A stretch of DNA of 64,000 nt from Paraspadella gotoi. Its lineage: Eukaryota; Chaetognatha. The stretch spans positions 20,130,531-20,194,530 of the forward strand of contig CM119268.1 of the NCBI GenBank assembly GCA_051294375.1. The letters run 5' to 3'. Of this stretch, positions 10,395-24,400 are shown piece after piece; the first letter of the stretch is position 1, and every line of letters starts with the position of its first letter. The position numbers and the translations under genes are program-made. Under the pieces are notes generated by a model. It did no database searches, was not told the DNA's origin, and saw only the letters and a list, made by a program, of their open reading frames with translations.

Positions 10395-10880
10395 CGTAGT
10401 GAAAGTTACATACGAAAATTCTAAATGTCAATTATGAACGACATACCCTCAGTGAACATTAATTTGTAAAAAAATTAGTATTATGTTCTTCAATTTTCGA
10501 AGTAGGCTATATTTAATTTTTAATATTTATTTATATATAGTACTATCCTTATAAAATAGAAAAATTTCAAAATAGACTTTTTTTAATTTTTATTGACATA
10601 AGAAAATAGAAATCATTTTTAAAAATTCTTTCATTAAGTTGGTTAAAAATTTAAAAAATATATTTAATATATAAAATTTTAATTTTCTGCTTTGTGTTAA
10701 TTCCTTTCATTCGTTGTGTTTTGTTTAGTAGAAAAAGTTTGAATTATTTGAGATGGTTGTTTAAAACAACGATTGTTTTTATTGATGAAACATGTACGCT
10801 TCTAAAAGAAATAAAAACAATCGTTGTTGTAAACAAGCATCTCAAATAATTCAAACTTTGGCACTTTTTTATAAAGAAGC
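10395..10880. mobile_element. Penelope-associated remnant plus palindrome
   Basis: 10395-10550 matches, inverted, the 51.85-52.03 kb segment of the Penelope-like element. 10715-10870 is a palindrome (GTTTGAATTATTTGAGATG at one end, its inverse at the other) around GATGAAACATGTACG, a core that has lost stem II and CTGATGA. Confidence 0.45.
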
Positions 10881-11124
10881 CCCCTTGCTGCGGCTCCTCA
10901 AGCAGCGGACTCAAACACACGTACAAAAATCGTATCTTTTCCTACTTACATCGTCGTTTTATGCGTCACTCCTTTTGTCGTCACTCTCTCCGTCGCAACT
11001 GCTTCCTCCATCGTTCAAATTATCGTCGTTTCTGTCGATCCCGATCCTGACGGAGGCTTAATTCTTTCTCTCGCTGAGTCACCCAGCATGCCAGAGTTTT
11101 ATTGTTGCAAAAGTAGCGTCGGGA

Positions 11125-11220
11125 AAAATGACCCTAATCCCTTACCCTAATCCCAACCCTAACCCTAATCCCAAAAATCTATCCTCTAAACTAACCTTAT
11201 CCCTAACCAAAACCCTAAAC
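11125..11220 (+). repeat. Degenerate telomere-like (CCCTAA) repeats
   Basis: The run ACCCTAATCCC, AACCCTAACCCTAATCCC and CCCTAACCAAAACCCTAAAC contains about a dozen imperfect hexamers. It sits inside the chromosome arm, 4 bp from repeat R. Confidence 0.55.
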
Positions 11221-11415
11221 CTGGGAAGATGGGTATCTAGCTAAAGGTAGGTACTAACTAGTCTCTCATCAGGGAAAAGAGGTAAGTAGGGTAAGGAATA
11301 TATTGGTAATGAAGAGGAGGGGACGACGAGGGGAGGAGGAGGCGTTGAGAGGGGGAAGAGAAGGCCCGGGGGAGAGAGAGGTTCTGGCGGTAGGGTGAGC
11401 CTCTATCTTGTAAAC
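11218..11415 (+). repeat. Repeat R, internally deleted copy
   Basis: Starts CCTGGGAAGATGGGTATCTA and contains CTAACTAGTCTCTCATCAGG without an insertion. The middle is missing compared with the other copies, and it ends GAGCCTCTATCTTG. Confidence 0.55.
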
Positions 11416-11667
11416 AATTAATCCATCGTTCAAATTATCGTTCAAATTATCGTCGTCGTATTTGTCGATCCTGACTAAGTCATCCAGCCAGAGAGAGCGA
11501 GAGAGATTCGCTGCTCCGTCATACGGCAAGGGGGCATCGATGTTTGAAAAGGCCGTATAGGGACCTTTTTTCTACAAACAGACTATAGTCTATAATAGCT
11601 AATCTCAGGCTCCGCCGCCTGCCCACCGGCCGTTCTCCCCCACCCATTAAACCAACCACCGCCTCAC

Positions 11668-11784
11668 CCGGTCCCGGATTCGCGTTGTATTTATAAACAA
11701 ATCGAATGGCGCCGACGTTGAAGGGGGCGTTCCCGTCTTCCGCGTTGGCCGAGTATTCGAAGCAGAGGTTGTAGGCATCGGGGC
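11668..11784 (-). CDS. STPG2: STPG2-like exon 8, PG repeats
   Basis: The acceptor CCTCCTTCCAG is followed by PDAYNLCFEYSANAEDGNAP, FNVGAIRFVYKYNANPGP and donor CCGG/GTGAGG. FVYK...NPGPG echoes exon 4 (FVYKANDVPGPG). The exit phase is 1, and no continuation was recognised between 11667 and 1. Confidence 0.7.
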
Positions 11785-14700
11785 CTGGAAGGAGGTTTTT
11801 TTGGGGGGAAGTGGAAGAGGGGGTATAGAAGGGGGGTTGGGAGAAGGGGAAAGACGAAGAAAAATGGAAGGTAGAGAAGAGGGAAATGGTGCAGAAGAAG
11901 AAATAATAAAAATTAAAAATGTTCGAATTGTAATAACTGAATTACTGTCATCAGGTTGATGATTCTGCGAGATACAACTCCCACCGTCCGTCGAACGCTG
12001 CTTGCAACTATTTGTTGTCCTAAACCTGTTGTACCCAACCCAATCGAACCAGGCGTGTCCGAGTACATATTGTCCTTCCCCGGTCGGGGTTGTCCAGCCT
12101 CGATCATGCCATACGAGGTCGCGAGAAGGGGCTGCGTCTTGGAGAAGCTCGTTTGCTGCGTCGAATTTCAGGAAAATTATCATATTAACGAAATTGGTAG
12201 CACTGTTACATACAAGGTGACACACAACAGCCCGCCGCTTACAAAAAACCCTTATTTGCAAACTTGTGAAGATTTTTTTAATCTGAAAGATTTTTTCTGT
12301 AGTAAAAACCTAAACTATTTATATATTGGTTATGATTTGAATTGGCAATGACCGGGAAAAGGTTGCTTTAAAAATCGTCTTTCATTTTAAAACAAATCTT
12401 TTTCAATCTTTTTGAGTAACTTTATGAAAAATTTTTTAAAAACTTTTATATAAAAAGGTTTCAATATCTTCTGAAAGCTCTTGAAAATGTGAAAAAAATA
12501 ATATATTTAAGAATATTGTAACATGAAAATAAGCTTAACCAGCTTTAGTTTAATCAAGATAATCCAAATTGAAATTATAAAATCCTAAAATATATTTTTT
12601 TCAAATATCTGACCTATTTTTACGAGAACGTGGTCCTCAAATAGAAAAAAAGTGTGCTACTACGCAAGGAAGACAAAAATCCTGGGCTTCAGTATCTCCA
12701 AGACTGTAGTCTGGCAAGCTTCCTATGGGACGGGTTGGAATATCTTTACAAAACCTTGGGAATATTACCTTGGTACCAAAATAAAAGATTTGAGATAGAA
12801 CGATTTTTTGTTTACAAAGCCAAAAGGTTCGTAATATAAATCGGGTTACTCCAATATGCAAATGAGATTAACGTTTCACAGTAAAATTGTAATTTAATAA
12901 AAACTTATTAATCTAATATAAAAATTTAAATAAATGTTATAAAATCAAATTAAAAAGCTAGTATGTATTGTTTGATCAGCAGATAGGATAAAAAAAATAA
13001 TATTAAGCAATAAAAAGCATATGAAAATACTATTGCAATGAAGGTTTCTTGTAACTTAATCCTTAAAGATAGTAAGACAGTGAAGCAATGACAAAAAGCC
13101 ATTGAGACAGAGAGAGATTCAGTTCAATCAGTTTTTTGTTTTGCTCTTAACCATTTTGGTACTGTTTACTTGAATAATATTAAAATACTTTAATAGCAAG
13201 GATTCTTCAGATGCTTTCCTTTCCAGCGCTCTCTTCAATTAACTTCAGAGTAACAGAGTAAAAACTATGTAAACCGTCTGGTAGACTCGCCGTTCAACAA
13301 AAAAAATTTAAATTGCTCTTCGCGAAATGCTTTGTTTTGATTTTGTCTACAATTAATAATTCTTCTATCAGTCGTAATACTATGCCACCCAAAGATAATC
13401 TTTGAAGAAATTCGTGACTTAGTGAGCGATGTAAAAGAATTAATAGGCTTTAAAACAAAATTTATAGTAACTGAAGTTAAAAGAATCATGATTGATAAAA
13501 ACTAAAAGCTTAAAAAGCAAATTCAAAAAAAGCTCCATTCAACCGAAGAACAGCTGGAGAAGGAGCGAGCCCATTGCTCTTCGCCTGCCTCTCCAGCCTC
13601 ATACAACGCCGGAGATTTGGATATGACAAAAAATAGAAAATCTCCACGCTGCCGAAATGCTCCGAATTCGCCGGTGACTTTGTTGGCGACTTCGACGGCG
13701 ATTTTGCCATCGACTTTACCATCTACTTTTGAATCTCGATTCAAATAGAATCTTTTTTATTAAAAATTAAAAACTCGTTTTTATTAATCAACAAATGTAA
13801 AGCTACATTCAGAAAGTGTTGAAACAAAAACTAAATGAACTCGTTAATGTTTCTAACCAATCAATTCATCTCTAATCGAATCTGAGTTATTTCTCAATTG
13901 GTTAAATAAATAAACAATCATCTTAACGTTAAACGAATCACCTTCCCTGCGACTTAATCACCTCCGCTAATCACCTTCGGTTCCAACGTCTTAGAACTGA
14001 CTCATTTCAGTTGGTCAGTCAGTTCGTCATGCTGTGGCCTGTCTCTGTGAGCTAACCACACTTTGCCATTGATTTCGCGGCATTTTTGCTAAAAAAAAGG
14101 TTTTTGTTTTTTATTCCATTTTTTTAAGGAATCAAACGAGGAATTTCGAGAAGAGGAATTTAAAAATATTTTTTTTGTTGAACGGCGAGTCCACGAGGCG
14201 GTTTGCGTAGTTTTTACTGTCGAGGGTCGCGCGTTCGAGGCGTTGGCCATCGGATGAACTGGCTGTAACAGGGAGCAAGTTTTTTATAAATCTCAAAGAG
14301 ATATAAATGACGAATAAATCGTGAATAAGTTTATTCTTGTAGAAGTAAATAAATGGGGAAATAAGTGTCGTACAATAAATTCATAAAGAAAATCCTTGGA
14401 TTTTGTAAAAACTACGGTTCCAGATGGCCGTTCTTTTCCTGTGAAACGATTATGATTGAGTGATAAGTGAAAAGGTTTTCGGCTAAAAGAAGGCTACGAG
14501 AAAGAAAAGACTGGTCTGAAAAGGTCAACTAAATGACCTGAGAAAATGACCGGACGCGAGGTTACAAAATCTTTCAATGAGAGTAAAAAAAATTAGTATT
14601 ATTTAAGAATTTTAATTTTGGAACCACTTAGAGGTTATTAAAAAAGCGAGGGTAAATTTTTCATTTGTCATGGGTAAGGGTCAGTTTTATCAAATTCCAA

Positions 14701-17700
14701 CTTTTAATTATTATAAAGCCTATATCCAGCAATTATACTTTTGGCTCAATCTGTATCTTTCTCTCAGCTCTATCATTATCTTGTATACTACGGCGAAAAA
14801 AAATCTACTTTTTCACATCGAAAAAAAACGTATTTGATGGCTGAATTTGACAAAGGTATAGAAATNNNNNNNNNNAAATGTTTATAATATGGAATAATCT
14901 AATATTCTTGCACCAATCGATAGCTTATTAAAAAATCTATATTTTTAAAAATATTTTCTTAGACATTATAATCCTTTTGTTTCGTTGTGGTTGAGATTTA
15001 GAGAAGAATTTGAAATGGATTCAACAACGATTTATTTGAAACAATAATAATAACGGACATGTTTCGGCTCTTTTTCAAGCGCTGATGAAGGCTTGAACAA
15101 GAGCCGAAACATGTCCGTTATTATTATTGTTTCAAATAAATCGTTGTTGAATCCATTTCAAACTCTCCTCTAAATATTTTCTTAAAATTAAAAAGAAATA
15201 GTTGTTGTACCAATTTGATAATGAAAATGAAAAAAATTACAAAATGGTAAAAATTCGAAAGCCATGTTAATGTTATTAGATAAATTAGCTTTTTCAAATA
15301 TTTTTTTATGATACAGAATTCACATAAACAACTATCAAAACAAATTAAAACATATTTCTTAATTGTTTTTAAAAAATAGTTATTATTAATTTGTTTATGC
15401 TCGTTTTTGCCTTATATTCAACCTTACGAAGACGCATTAATCTCATTTGCATATTCGAGTCACTCGATTTTTATTACTAACCTTTTGAGCATAATTGACC
15501 GACCGGTTGTGTATCTAATTTCCATTAAATATGGTTCTGATCATATATTGAAAGTTTTTTGAAAATCTGAATCTAGATTCAGGCACTACCAAGAGCAAAC
15601 TTATGCCGCAAAGAGAGAAGCTCGACGCTGTCGAGGTCAAGCTGAAGTCGCTAAAAACCCAGAAAGAGCTCAGGGCAATGCTAGCGTCATTAAACTATTA
15701 TAGATGCTTCACTCATCGGTTTTCATACATTGCCCAATGCCCAACCTATCCACGCCCTCACCCTGCTGGACAAGAAAGACTTTAAACTGACGGCCAAACA
15801 CATGGAAATGCTACAATTGCTCGTCGAGGAGATCAGATCATTCCCTGGTTTAAACTTCCTCAACGACGCAAGAATCAAACATGGGTCATACAGAATTTAT
15901 GCAGACGCCAGCACAAGCGCAATGGGCGGGTTAATCACCACTACCGCAGACGGCGTCGAATATCCGCTGTCTTTTCACTCGAAATCTTTCCCAGATGAGT
16001 ACATAATAAAACACATCAACATCTTGGAAACACTCGCTTTCAATATGATGGTCCGAAAGTTTAAAGGCTACACCTGCGGACGAAGCGTCACCCTCGTCAC
16101 TGATTCATAATATTTCAAGAGAGTGATGGATCTCCAACATGATAGACAACAACTACTGCCCACAAACGTACTCGGATGGATAACGGAAATCAGACAAGAG
16201 TGTCAGCCCAAGGAGGTCGTCCTCGTCAAGAGCGAAGACAACCCAGCCAATTTTCTGACCCGTTTCATGGACCAAGGCCAAGTGACACCCCTTGACACAC
16301 CCTTCTTTCCAGCAGGATTTGACGTAACTGGAGAATATGAGCCGGGTTTTGCGGAAAACCCCGTATATGATCAAGAAACCCCAGAACATTTAGAACTCGT
16401 CAAGGGACACGCCCCGACACTGGCGCTAGTAGCAAAAGCATTGATGGAGGACACCAAAACCTTCAGGGCAAAGTTTTTCGAATTTGTGAGACAAAGATTC
16501 TCAATGAGGAAAGCAAACATCGAAAAACTGTACGGCAAACCTAGGAACGAAGGATCCTGACAATATCCGCCAAAGACTGGAGCCTTGGCCATCCCGAGTT
16601 AGAAATGCTCAGAGAGATGACTGGAATCATCTTGATCATGATGGACGAGGACTCGACTAAAGAGACGGGTTGCAAATTTGAGAGAGTGTATGGCCTCCCA
16701 ACAAACGACAGAATGCTGAGAATCTTCAGAACTATCACCGGGCAGGTCAGCCTGGTCACGCCTCTACGACCCATCAACTCAGGACCCATCCAGACAATCA
16801 AGGTCGACACACTCAAACAACCTTAGCGAAGAGGACGGCCCAGTGTCTCCAAGGTAGACACTCGAGATGTAGACACACTGCCACAAGACTTTATAAACAT
16901 CCAGCTGGGTACAGCAAATGCCAAAGCCCCAGCAGCGCAAACCGCCGAGACCTCTCACACAATAGAAGTAATAAAAACGGACGCCAACCAGGAGATCATG
17001 ATGGACAGCACTCTTGAAGCAGACATCGACACAACAGAAACTGAGGTTGCCATGGAAATCAACCAACCGCTAAAAAGACAACCAAACCTCGTTCCACTCG
17101 CTGCTGAGGTAAAAAGATGGCAAGAAAAAGTCCTTCAAATTGGTCGTCGACTCCCTCAAAAACGGCAACAGAGAGGAGGCAAGACAAAAACGGAACGAGA
17201 AAATGCAAAAAAGAAAAACGGTAACTGAAAAGTATTTGTCGAACTGCCTGGATAATTTTGACATCACTAACAACGACATCCTCATCATAAAAGGCTTTAA
17301 GGTAGACACGCCTACCAGGAAATTTGTTGTGCCAGCCCAAAAGGCCGAAACCATCACCAAACAATTCCACGAACCATTCGGGCACCCTGGCCGTGACCGC
17401 ACAATATTCATAACGCACAGTACGTCTCAGCCCCCGGTCTAACAACAGCCGCGGCAAAGTGTCTTAGAAATTGTGACAACTGCGCCAAAGTGATGGACAC
17501 GCAAAAACATAATGAAACTCCATCAGCTCCTAATCTAGCGATCGCACCCTGGGAGTCACTAAGCATCGACGTCATGCATCTTCCCCAAGTCTCTGGACAT
17601 AATTATATCCTAGTCGCATCGGACAACGCCTCCGCCTACACCTGGGCGATCCCATTGTGGGGGGGGTTTCGATAAGAATCATAATTCCATCCAGAATTAC

Positions 17701-18345
17701 AGATTCTCTATTCGAAACCCCCCCCACATTAGCCTCAGTAACGAGAAAAACGCGGCGTGTGAACAAAAAATATAAAAAATAAAAACGAAAGAAAGAAAGA
17801 AAAGAGAAACAAAAAATTTTATGGAGGGGCAAATACAAGCATTTGCAAACGACTTCGAATAAAGGAACAACCCAAATTTAACGCTCACCGGCGGAAATCT
17901 CCATCTCCCGGCGAGGCGAATCCTGCATTTCCTTGAAAACCCGTTGAGGGCGTCCTTCAAAATACTTCCAGGCCTCCAGCCGATTGCGCTCGCCTCCCAG
18001 GGCTGCGCGTAGGCTGTCCACCCCCCGAACCGACACCACTGGTGCCGGGTTGCGGCGCCCCTGCGCGCGCGGTCCGAGGCGCTGTAACCGAGTTAACGGA
18101 AGACAGCGCCTAAAACAGAGGGGGTGGAGAGAAACACCGACCGGGGCGCGAGGCATCTTGCGACGCAGTCGCGCCCACGTGAATCTCAGGGTCCCTCCAA
18201 CCCTTGGTCGAAACCGAAGATTTCGTCGAATTGCGATCGCGCGATCCTTTTCGAGGTTTATCGCGCGATTTCTTACGATAGAAAGGAAAAGATTTCGTCC
18301 CTACTCAGATTCGTCGAAAAACAAGTTCAGCGGCGGTCCAGCTTC

Positions 18346-18400
<55 letters not shown>

Positions 18401-21400
18401 CATACACGCATTTGTTTGTTTTATTTACGATGAATGATTCATCGCGTCAATGAATGACTATCATCGCATCAATGAATGATTATCATCAAATCAATGAATG
18501 ATTATCATCACATCAATGAATGACTATCATCGCATCAATCATTTGATTATCATCACATCAGTTATTTTGTTATCATCGCATCAATTATTGGTTATCATCG
18601 CATCAATATTTGGTTATCATCGCATCAATATTTGGTTACCATCGAAAGCAGGCTCGATCCTTATTATTATTATCATTATTTTTGTTTATTATTATCCTTA
18701 TCATTATATTTGTTTATTAGCGTCTTCGTTTTTATTATTATTATCATTATTTTTATTAGCGTCTCTTTGTTTTTATATACGTGATTTAGTCTTTGTTTTA
18801 TATATGTGATGAACTCTTATACTTATGTGATATAGTTTTTTGTGTGTTTGTCAGCGTCTCATTTCTTTTTTAGCGTCTCATTTTTTGTGTATTTGTTAGT
18901 GTCTCATTTCTTTTTTAGCGTCTCTTTGTCTCTTTGTTTTTATTAGCGTCTTTTGTTTTTATTAGTGTCTCTTTCTGTTGATTTGCGTGCTTGTATATAT
19001 GTATGTATATGTATATGTGTATGTGTGTATATATTAGTGCTGCATAAATGTTAAAATACACCAGATAGCTCGTTACGACTTTTTAATACGTTTTTTTTGG
19101 TCTGTAAGAGATAGGGGACCTTTCAAAACCTAAAAAAGTTGACCGGAATAAAACTCACAAAAGCCTGGAAATGATCGAGTAACATCGCTTTTCTAGAAAA
19201 AATGAAGATAAAAGAAATTGAAGAAATTCAGACGTATTCTTTAAACAAAAGTATTATTTCCATGACATCTTAATTGAATATAGTAAGAATCTATACAGTT
19301 TATATTAAAAAGTAATGTAAATTGAAAAATTATGTTTAATATGATTTTGTATTAATGTTATATAATAATAAATATAATAAATATATAAATATAATAATAA
19401 ATTACTTTTTAATGAATACAGTGCGACAGGCTGGAATTGAGATAAAAAAAATTATCTCGCTTTTCGACAAGGAATATAATTCCATGATGCATATTGGTAA
19501 TAACTCTCTAAATCGCGTAAATTATAATTTACGCCCACTGATGAGCGAAATGGTAGGTTATCGGGCATTTTATGACCGATGCGTAAGTCTGGACAAGTCC
19601 CATCTTGACAGTTAGATATTGCTTTCAATTTATTGAGCGCTAAATTCATGAACGACTATTTTTTTCATCATGGATTTTTCTCCGGAAAATTCACGCAAAA
19701 CTGGTGGAAAGTCTTTTTCGGATAATCAGATATCAGAATCTTCGCGAAAAGGCAAAGGTGGCGTCAGAAAAAAAGATCATGATCTTAAAACTCGTAGCCA
19801 AACATCAAAATATGACACAATGAAAAATAACGTGGCGAAACGGTCTCGTGCTGATTTTGTCCGTTTAAAATTGTTTCTGAGCCAAATTAATTGATCATTA
19901 CTTTTGGTAATATGTGCGATATACACTACTGGACATTACTGTATCTGACCATAACCCTTGACCATCAACAAAAAAGCTAACTAGATCAAAAATAGTAAAA
20001 AAGATGAAGCAATATAGCTCGAAACGCTTACAAAATTTTAGACCATTGCTTTTATAAATGCAAAAAAAATATTAATATTATTAAAACAAAACTTTAACGA
20101 TAACCTAATAGTTAACCGAGACCAAAATGAATATTTTTTACCCTTCATTTCCTCAATTTATATGAATCATTTGTTTGTAATTATTCAATTAATCTAAATA
20201 ATAATATGACAAATTCATTTTCAATTTTCTTTATGAATGGGAAGTTTTCTCTGCTTACTCCCCTTGTGTCTAATTATTTAATATTTTAAAAGTATTTTCA
20301 AAAACCTTATATAATTACTATATTTTTCACTTTTTTTCAATTCTTTCAAACAAAAACAACATAAAAACATTTTAAATTAATAAAAAAAAATTCATGAGTC
20401 AGGAAAAAAAATTTGCAATTCTAAAAAAATTAGCCTCTAGCCTTTCGATTTTTCTAGAGGCTGATTTTTTTATTTTTTTGATATTTTGATTTTCTATGCA
20501 AAACCATTATTCTCAATGAGCATAGGTCGGACGAAATTTTTTTTCCAACAATTTGAAACAATTTCAACTTTTCTAATTAGGCTTTTTTGGGGGAAATAAA
20601 TAAATAAATTATTATACGATGGGTACATCTGAAAGTGATATGTCTCTAAATGACAAAAAACTTTTCTTCAAGTTTTATTTTGAAATTTAAGTATTGTACC
20701 AATAGAAATAAGTGAGATAATCCCGCTTTGCCGAAATATTTATTTAACAAAGATTTGTACTACGTAATTTTTAAAAAAAAAATTTTTTAAATAACTTTTG
20801 AAAGAAAAGAGGTAGCAAGGTGGATGTGGTATCAAATTAAAGCCTTAATCGTGGGACACCTTTTTATATAGTTTTATTAAATTAAATCCATAAATCTTTA
20901 CACAGCTTTTTGTTTAAATCAGAGTTAAAAGTATAACAGTTTTTTGCTTTAAAAATTTCAATGAAGGCATATAATTTTTTTTTTCTTTTGTAATTTGAAA
21001 AAGGAAAGACTGAATTATATTTTGTTTATTATTAAATTTTTTTTATTCCATAAAATTGCTTTTATTTTTAGTTAAAGTAAAAAAACAAGCAAAAATTTAT
21101 ATTGTAGCTTGATAAATGTATTTTTAAATATTAAAAATGATAAATACAAAAATGTTTTCAGCTTGATATAAACAGTCTGGACATCTATCTTCTTGTCTGT
21201 GAAAAAAAATCGTCGTTTTTTATTATCTTTAACTGCAAACTAAAAGCTTAACACACTGCTTGTTTATCATAATAAAGTTGTAAAAAATTATATAGCTGGT
21301 AACATATTTGACAAAGCAAAACATCATTGTGTTAAATTGTATTGATAATTTTTTTTTAAATATAGCAAGGAATTTAATTCTATTATTTATCATCCATTTT

Positions 21401-24400
21401 AATTAAGAAAAAATATTTTCTCGTAATAGCCCATTGGAAAGGGTTCATTGACTGACTTAATGATGAAATTTTTTAGATTTCTTTACTGCCCCCATTTCAC
21501 AAGATATAAAAGGTCATGGTTATCATGTCAGTAAGTCCAGATTATCTGTACCCTTTCTGCAACCTGCATTCCAAATTTTCTTTTTTTCCCTTTCAATGTA
21601 TTAAATAAAAAAATTATTTGAGAGAACAATCGGCGTGGAGGATGCCATTGGTAAGCCTTAGTTACCCCACTTCCCGATCGAATTTTTAAATGAGGTTTTT
21701 TTTCATCTATTTGAAACATAACACTAACTATTAATACTATTATTTTTTTTTCTATTACAGTTCTATGAATAAATATGAATAAGTAACTTTTTAAAAAAAA
21801 TTATCATCTTTCACCCTATATTCAGTCATATCTAAAAAATAAAAAAAGATTTTGCATTGATATTTTGGATATCAACATATGAAACTATAACATTTCAAAA
21901 AATAAAAAAAAATATAATAATATTGAACAGTGAATTTTTTTTATGCACGGAACAGTAACGTTACGCCATTTTTCATTGTGTCATATGGCGATCTTCACAT
22001 TGGTAAATTTCGGGTTAAAATCATAATTAAAAAGGTTTAAAAAACATTATAATTGTATTTTAGTTTTCCATCACAATTTTTTCTCAAATTATAATGCTAT
22101 AGATATAAAACGAAATTTTTCTTCTGAATAAAAAGTTTAATGCCATTGTAATTTTCTAGGTTCACCAGAAGGTGAATTTGTTGGGGTTTTTTACCCGAAC
22201 AAAGGTAGAGTATTGAGACGTATCATGTATGAAATGGAATTACAAGCTGGTCACAAATCTCTCATATTTCGTCGTGTCAGCAAGCTTCACGGAAATGCAA
22301 CGTTTGCCCGAACGAAAAGATCGAAATGAAAAAGTAATAAAATTGAAATAATAAAAAATGATATAAGAAATTATGTAGTTATGATGTCTTAAATTCTTCT
22401 GTTGCATTGGCCAGGTTTCTGCATTCATGGCCTCGCTTGATGAGTTGTCTGACCTGACTCCGATCGATGTTTGTGAACAAATAATGAATGACCGTTTGCG
22501 CTCACCGGAAGACAAAACGGAGGATGTACAGTTCGTTGAGGCAATCCGTGCGAACAAACCAGCAGTTCTTGGCGCTCTCGACTTACAAAGAATAAAAAAG
22601 TTCGATCGTATTGCCCTTCGAGTTGAAAAACAGCGACAGAGAGAATAGAAGGAAAAATTGCGCGAACGGGTAATTTTTTCTCTCTTTCAATCTCTCTCAC
22701 TCTCTCTCACACACAATTTTTTCGTAAGGCTTCTTTATGTTTATATTATTGTTTATGAACTGGAAGCAAACCTCTTAGTTTCATGGGATTTAGTTGATAT
22801 GGGCGGAGAAGCTTCCCAACAAGAAAGTGATGATAGGAATGATGCCACTTATCTTCCATCAACTCCGTCTGGCGCGAAAAAGCGCCCTGACGTGATAGAA
22901 TTGAAGTTGGTTCAAAAAGACCTTCGGTGGATCCGCGATCTCATTCCTGTCGCTGATCGAATCCAGCTGACCAACTCGAAAATGTTTTATCTTCTTTCTG
23001 AACTTTTAAAGAGTGGTGGGTTTTCCTTGGAAAACGCTTCCCTTTCTCGTGAAACAATACGTACAGTTCGCCTTGAAGAACAAAATAAAAATATGGATAT
23101 GATAATGGTGAGAAATGATTCATTACTTTTTAATTCTAATTTAAAGTAACTTATTTGGCCATGTAAACCAGCTAAAAATTTCACTAGATATAAAACATTG
23201 AGGCCGAGTTACCTCGACTCTCTCTCTCTTTTCCCTCAACGACCACATGACCTCAGACCTCAGGTCATTGGTCTCGTCGTCCCGAGCTTCAACGGGTTTC
23301 TTCGGTCGTGGCCGTAGCCACGAGAGACACAACCAATTCAACCTTTCATCCCGTAACATCGTTTTGTCTCTCCACTGTGTATTAGTTATTTTATAAAATT
23401 TTTTAAAAAAATTATCAGGCGCTGCCTTTTCTGAATGGTTTAAAAACGAGTTTAGGCTCTTTCTGTCTCTCTCAGTCTCTCTCTGTCTCTCTCTGTGTGT
23501 GTCTGTCTCTCTCTGTACGATCTCTTGCGTGATCGTTCGTTTTTAAAAAAATTCTGACTATTTTTTTCTTTGTAAAAAAAACAAGTTTAAGCAAACAATG
23601 TTGGATCTGGCAATTAATTAATTAATTTGATGCGAAATATTTGTTTTGATTGATTAATTGACTAATTAATTATTGATTAATTAATTGACTAATTGATTAA
23701 TTAACTGATTAATTATTTGATTTATTAATACATCCTGCATATACATTTAATATAAAAGGAAAAAGAAGCATAATCAATTAGTAAAACAGGTTTTTTGTTT
23801 TTTTCCATTTAAACTCATTTCCACTCAAACTATTCCATCGAAACTTGATTTCCTGTTCAATCACACACTTTCCTACCCACATACAAAATTCCAGGTCAAT
23901 CAGCCCATCCACTCATGAGCAATTGGTGTTCAAATAGTTAATATATTTTTTTTGTTTTTTCCATTTAAACTCATTTCCACTCAGACGATTCCATCGAAAC
24001 TTCATATCCAGCTCAATCACACACTTCCCTAGCCACACACAAAATTTCATTTAAATCCATCCATCCAATCACGAGTAATTGGTGTTTTTTGCTAAGGTGG
24101 GACGGACGGACGGACGGACGGACGGACGGACATCTTTTTTTTTGCATAATTTATCATAATTCGATGTTCTGACATGATATAAGTGTGTGCCCGACAATAT
24201 TGAGGGGGCGGACCGACGGACCGACAAAGTGAGTTATAGAGTCGGGATCTGCTGATAAGCAGATCCGACTAAAAATTGAAAATTTGGGGAGAAATATAAA
24301 AAATGGTTAGGAGAAGGAAAAAATATGTATGTCGGACTATCCATCCATTGCTTTTAAAATTGTGTTCAAAAAACATCATTCCTACACTCTAAACAATCAC

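Noticed and set aside
11125-11220. Chromosome end
   Set aside because: Hexamers are degenerate, short, and flanked on both sides by ordinary interspersed repeats.
15590-17656. Endogenous retrovirus with envelope
   Set aside because: Only pol-type domains of Ty3 class are visible; no envelope-like frame or LTRs.
18340-18400. Ser/Leu-rich peptides in CT tracts as signal or membrane proteins
   Set aside because: Frames exist only because (CT)n encodes alternating Leu and Ser; seen at every CT microsatellite.
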